Shown: piece by piece, positions 62,085 to 64,000 of the stretch
How positions within the stretch are numbered: position 1 is the first letter of the stretch
How the letters are laid out: each line of letters opens with the position of its first letter
Source of the DNA: Penelope pileata
Lineage: Eukaryota > Chordata > Aves > Galliformes > Cracidae
Direction: 5' to 3'
Assembly (NCBI GenBank): GCA_013396635.1
Contig: WBMW01005913.1
Span: 63,785 to 127,784 of the forward strand
DNA length: 64,000 bases
The notes under the pieces: generated by a model
Seen by the model: only the letters and a program-made list of their open reading frames with translations
Database searches by the model: none
Told to the model about the DNA's origin: nothing
Translations under genes and position numbers: made by a program

Positions 62085-62281
62085 TTGTGCACTGGAGACG
62101 ATTAAAGGCTGGACCATGTTGTCTGGAGAGGTTGTGGCATCTGTCCCTGGAGGTGTTCAAGACTCAGCTGGACGTGGCCCAGAGCAGTCTGATCTAATTA
62201 TAATTAGCCTTGCTTTGAGCAGCAGGTTGGACTGGGTGACCTCCAACCATCCTTTCCTACCTATGTTATTGTCTTTCTGTG
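62085..62281 (+). mobile_element. CR1 LINE 3' end, diverged, sense orientation
   Basis: Recognisable CR1 3' words in order are TGTCTGGAGAGGTTGTGGCA, TCCCTGGAGGTGTTCAAGAC, CAGCTGGACGTGGCCCAG, and GCAGGTTGGACTGGGTGACC with CCAACCATCCTTTCCTACC. These correspond to the last codons of the CR1 reverse-transcriptase frame and the 3' untranslated part. The terminal octamer repeats are degenerate (TATGTTATTGTCTTTCTGTG). The copy has an AT-rich replacement in the middle (ATCTAATTATAATTAG) and is older looking than the copy at 11140. No functional reading frame remains. Confidence 0.87.
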
Positions 62282-64000
62282 CTATTTCAAGTTTAAGCTT
62301 TTCTTACTGAAAGGAATAATTTTGTGACTCTGTACCTTTTGAGGAGCTGTGTATGGATTGGTTAAAGGTCCAAATACTGAACATCTGTTTGACCAAGAGG
62401 TCAGAAGAGTTTGATACTTGGTGTTGTGTTGATTTGACATACAGTAGTAGTAATGTTCTGTTGCATTTCTGTTAACACTTATTTAGTGCCATAGATGCTG
62501 AAATGTCTCCAAAGAGGGGTGCTGTGGAAAAAAAACATAATAAAGGGAAAATGAAATGAAATTTCTCATCTCTTAATGTATTTTAAATGTCTCCTAACTC
62601 AGAATTGCCTAAGGCTTAATTAGTTTGGGCTCCCATAAGTCAACTTGACTCTTTTTGGAACAGCTAGATGCAGCTTGAGAAGCGCAGTGTGGAACTGGTG
62701 AGGAGAGCAGATCTGTTCAGAGAGAGGGAGAGGAAGCCTATTGCTCCCAAAGCAACCTGTGTGTTTAATGAAAGAAGTGCGGAGTGGTGGGAGAGGAAGA
62801 CATGTCCCAGTTTCTTACTCGCTGCATGTGAATCTGCCACATGGCAATATGTTCGGTGGTGATACAGAAAGGATGGCAGAGGAATGGCACTGGAGCGGCA
62901 TCCTGCTGGGATCTTGGGTCCTGGTGACTGGCAAGCTGTGGTCCCTCGTGTATGATTCCTTGGTTTTAGGTTTGGCTGCCTGACCCTTGGGCTTAAAAGG
63001 TGCTCTGTGGGATAATGAAGAGTTAAGAGACTCTTGGGAGGAAAGGCAAACAGTTTGAGGAAGAGAAGGAAATGCATTGCACAAGAGATGAGTGAGAATG
63101 AAGAGGAAGGAGAGCTGGGTGAGATTCTAAAGAGGGAAAAGATGGGAAAATATGTTAAAGGAAAGGAGAGAGGAAACTCGATAGAGAATGAAGTTGAGAC
63201 AAATGAGATGTGGAGACAGATATCTAAAATCTCCAAGAACTGCTTACAGAAGGCAGACTTAGATGTTACTGTTAATTGCCATTTGCAGTAAGGAAGTGCA
63301 TGCTTTATTGCTCAATTTACAAGTGTCTTGGTGGGCAGCTACTATTGCTCTGGCTGGTAGCTTTCGTGACTTGGCTGCTAAATGGGGAGTATGTATATGT
63401 TTATACTTCTACAGATAATGTGTTTGGGGCTGGTTAATTGAATATATTCACTTTTACATCATGTTCTAAACTACTTAATTTACTATGAAACAAGTACAGC
63501 TGGAATTAGGAGTGAGCTGCAGGTGTCATTGCAGAGACAAAGCATTCTTATGACTTTGGATGGACACTGCTGAAAGTGTTTAAATGACCTAAGAATATCT
63601 ACATGCAGCCTACGAGACACTGTATGTGAGCTGATGCTGCTTTTGAGTCATTTCCTGCTGAAAGTGTTATGCAAAGCTTGCTGCTAGTGGGGGTGTATGC
63701 GTGCAGTCACATAGGAAATCAGGTGCGGGCTGCGCTTATCTCCAGAGTCCTTAATGTACCTCTGCTGATATGGAGTGTGAGTATGACAGACAGTATGCAG
63801 GCTGTAAGCTGTGCTCAGGTTTAGATTCTGGTTTTTGGAAGTTGTGATTGTCCTTTGGGGTTGTGCTCTGGGGTGTATTTTCACTTCAGACTGACTACAA
63901 ATAGGACACATTTTCAACGCTTCCTTGAGCAGAGAAACTATTTGCTGACCTGAATTGTGCTTTAAAGTCTAATCTTTTAAACAATACTTAAAAAAAAAAA
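62282..64000. other. Non-coding sequence with a purine-rich stretch
   Basis: The plus strand is strongly purine-rich between about 62660 and 63240. This produces a minus-strand open frame of 190 residues (62664-63236) made largely of serine, leucine, phenylalanine and proline, and a shorter lysine/glutamate-rich frame on the plus strand (63034-63291). I treat both as effects of composition. The window ends in a run of ten A that cannot be interpreted without the next bases. Confidence 0.5.

Noticed and set aside
62664..63236. Minus-strand open frame of 190 residues, one of the longest in the window
   Set aside because: It is the complement of a purine-rich plus-strand tract. Its serine/phenylalanine/leucine/proline composition is the expected by-product, with no domain or splice context.
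63990..64000. A run at the end of the window, as a possible retrotransposon or transcript tail
   Set aside because: It is cut by the window edge. Without the following bases, and with no recognisable element before it, it cannot be interpreted.
1..64000. CRISPR arrays, operons, toxin-antitoxin or phage-like systems
   Set aside because: No regularly spaced direct repeats, gene clusters or ribosome-binding-site-led frames were seen. The repeats present are those of a bird genome.

Overview
This window looks like vertebrate nuclear DNA, most probably from a bird and plausibly a galliform. The best evidence is the interspersed repeats. There are three clear CR1 LINE 3' ends: one antisense at 2301-2684, and two sense copies at 11140-11270 and about 62085-62281. 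The first has the typical avian CR1 end, and the second ends in the ATTCTATGA-type tail. A diverged LTR-type endogenous retrovirus fragment of a kind common in bird genomes lies at about 53982-54660. Base composition is moderate to AT-rich, open frames are short and scattered, and no prokaryote-like gene packing is present. The window also contains a 409-base run of N (49409-49817) and a single N at 2685.

Layout. From 1 to about 49000 the window is gene-poor, either intergenic or a long intron. It holds two CR1 fragments, a possible CR1 tail micro-insertion (41173-41210), simple repeats, a 0.2-kb pyrimidine tract (38719-38932) and AT-rich stretches dense in TAAT cores (around 7141-7400). Several open frames there have coding-like composition: minus strand at 82-361, 482-565 and 7438-7854, and plus strand at 21042-21332. 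None is identifiable, and by length alone such frames are expected by chance in 64 kb.

At about 49040-50130 there is a CpG island broken by the N gap. It is the best promoter candidate in the window, and the missing bases may contain the start site and first exon. A good splice donor follows at 50159. From there to the right end the plus strand appears rich in G and T, as expected for a unit transcribed left to right. Candidate plus-strand exons of that unit are 57272-57429 (the best) and the block starting at 59997. I could not name the gene.

No CRISPR array, operon, tRNA, rRNA or complete protein-coding gene could be supported. Most of the window is non-coding, and the confident annotations are the repeats, the gap and the CpG island.
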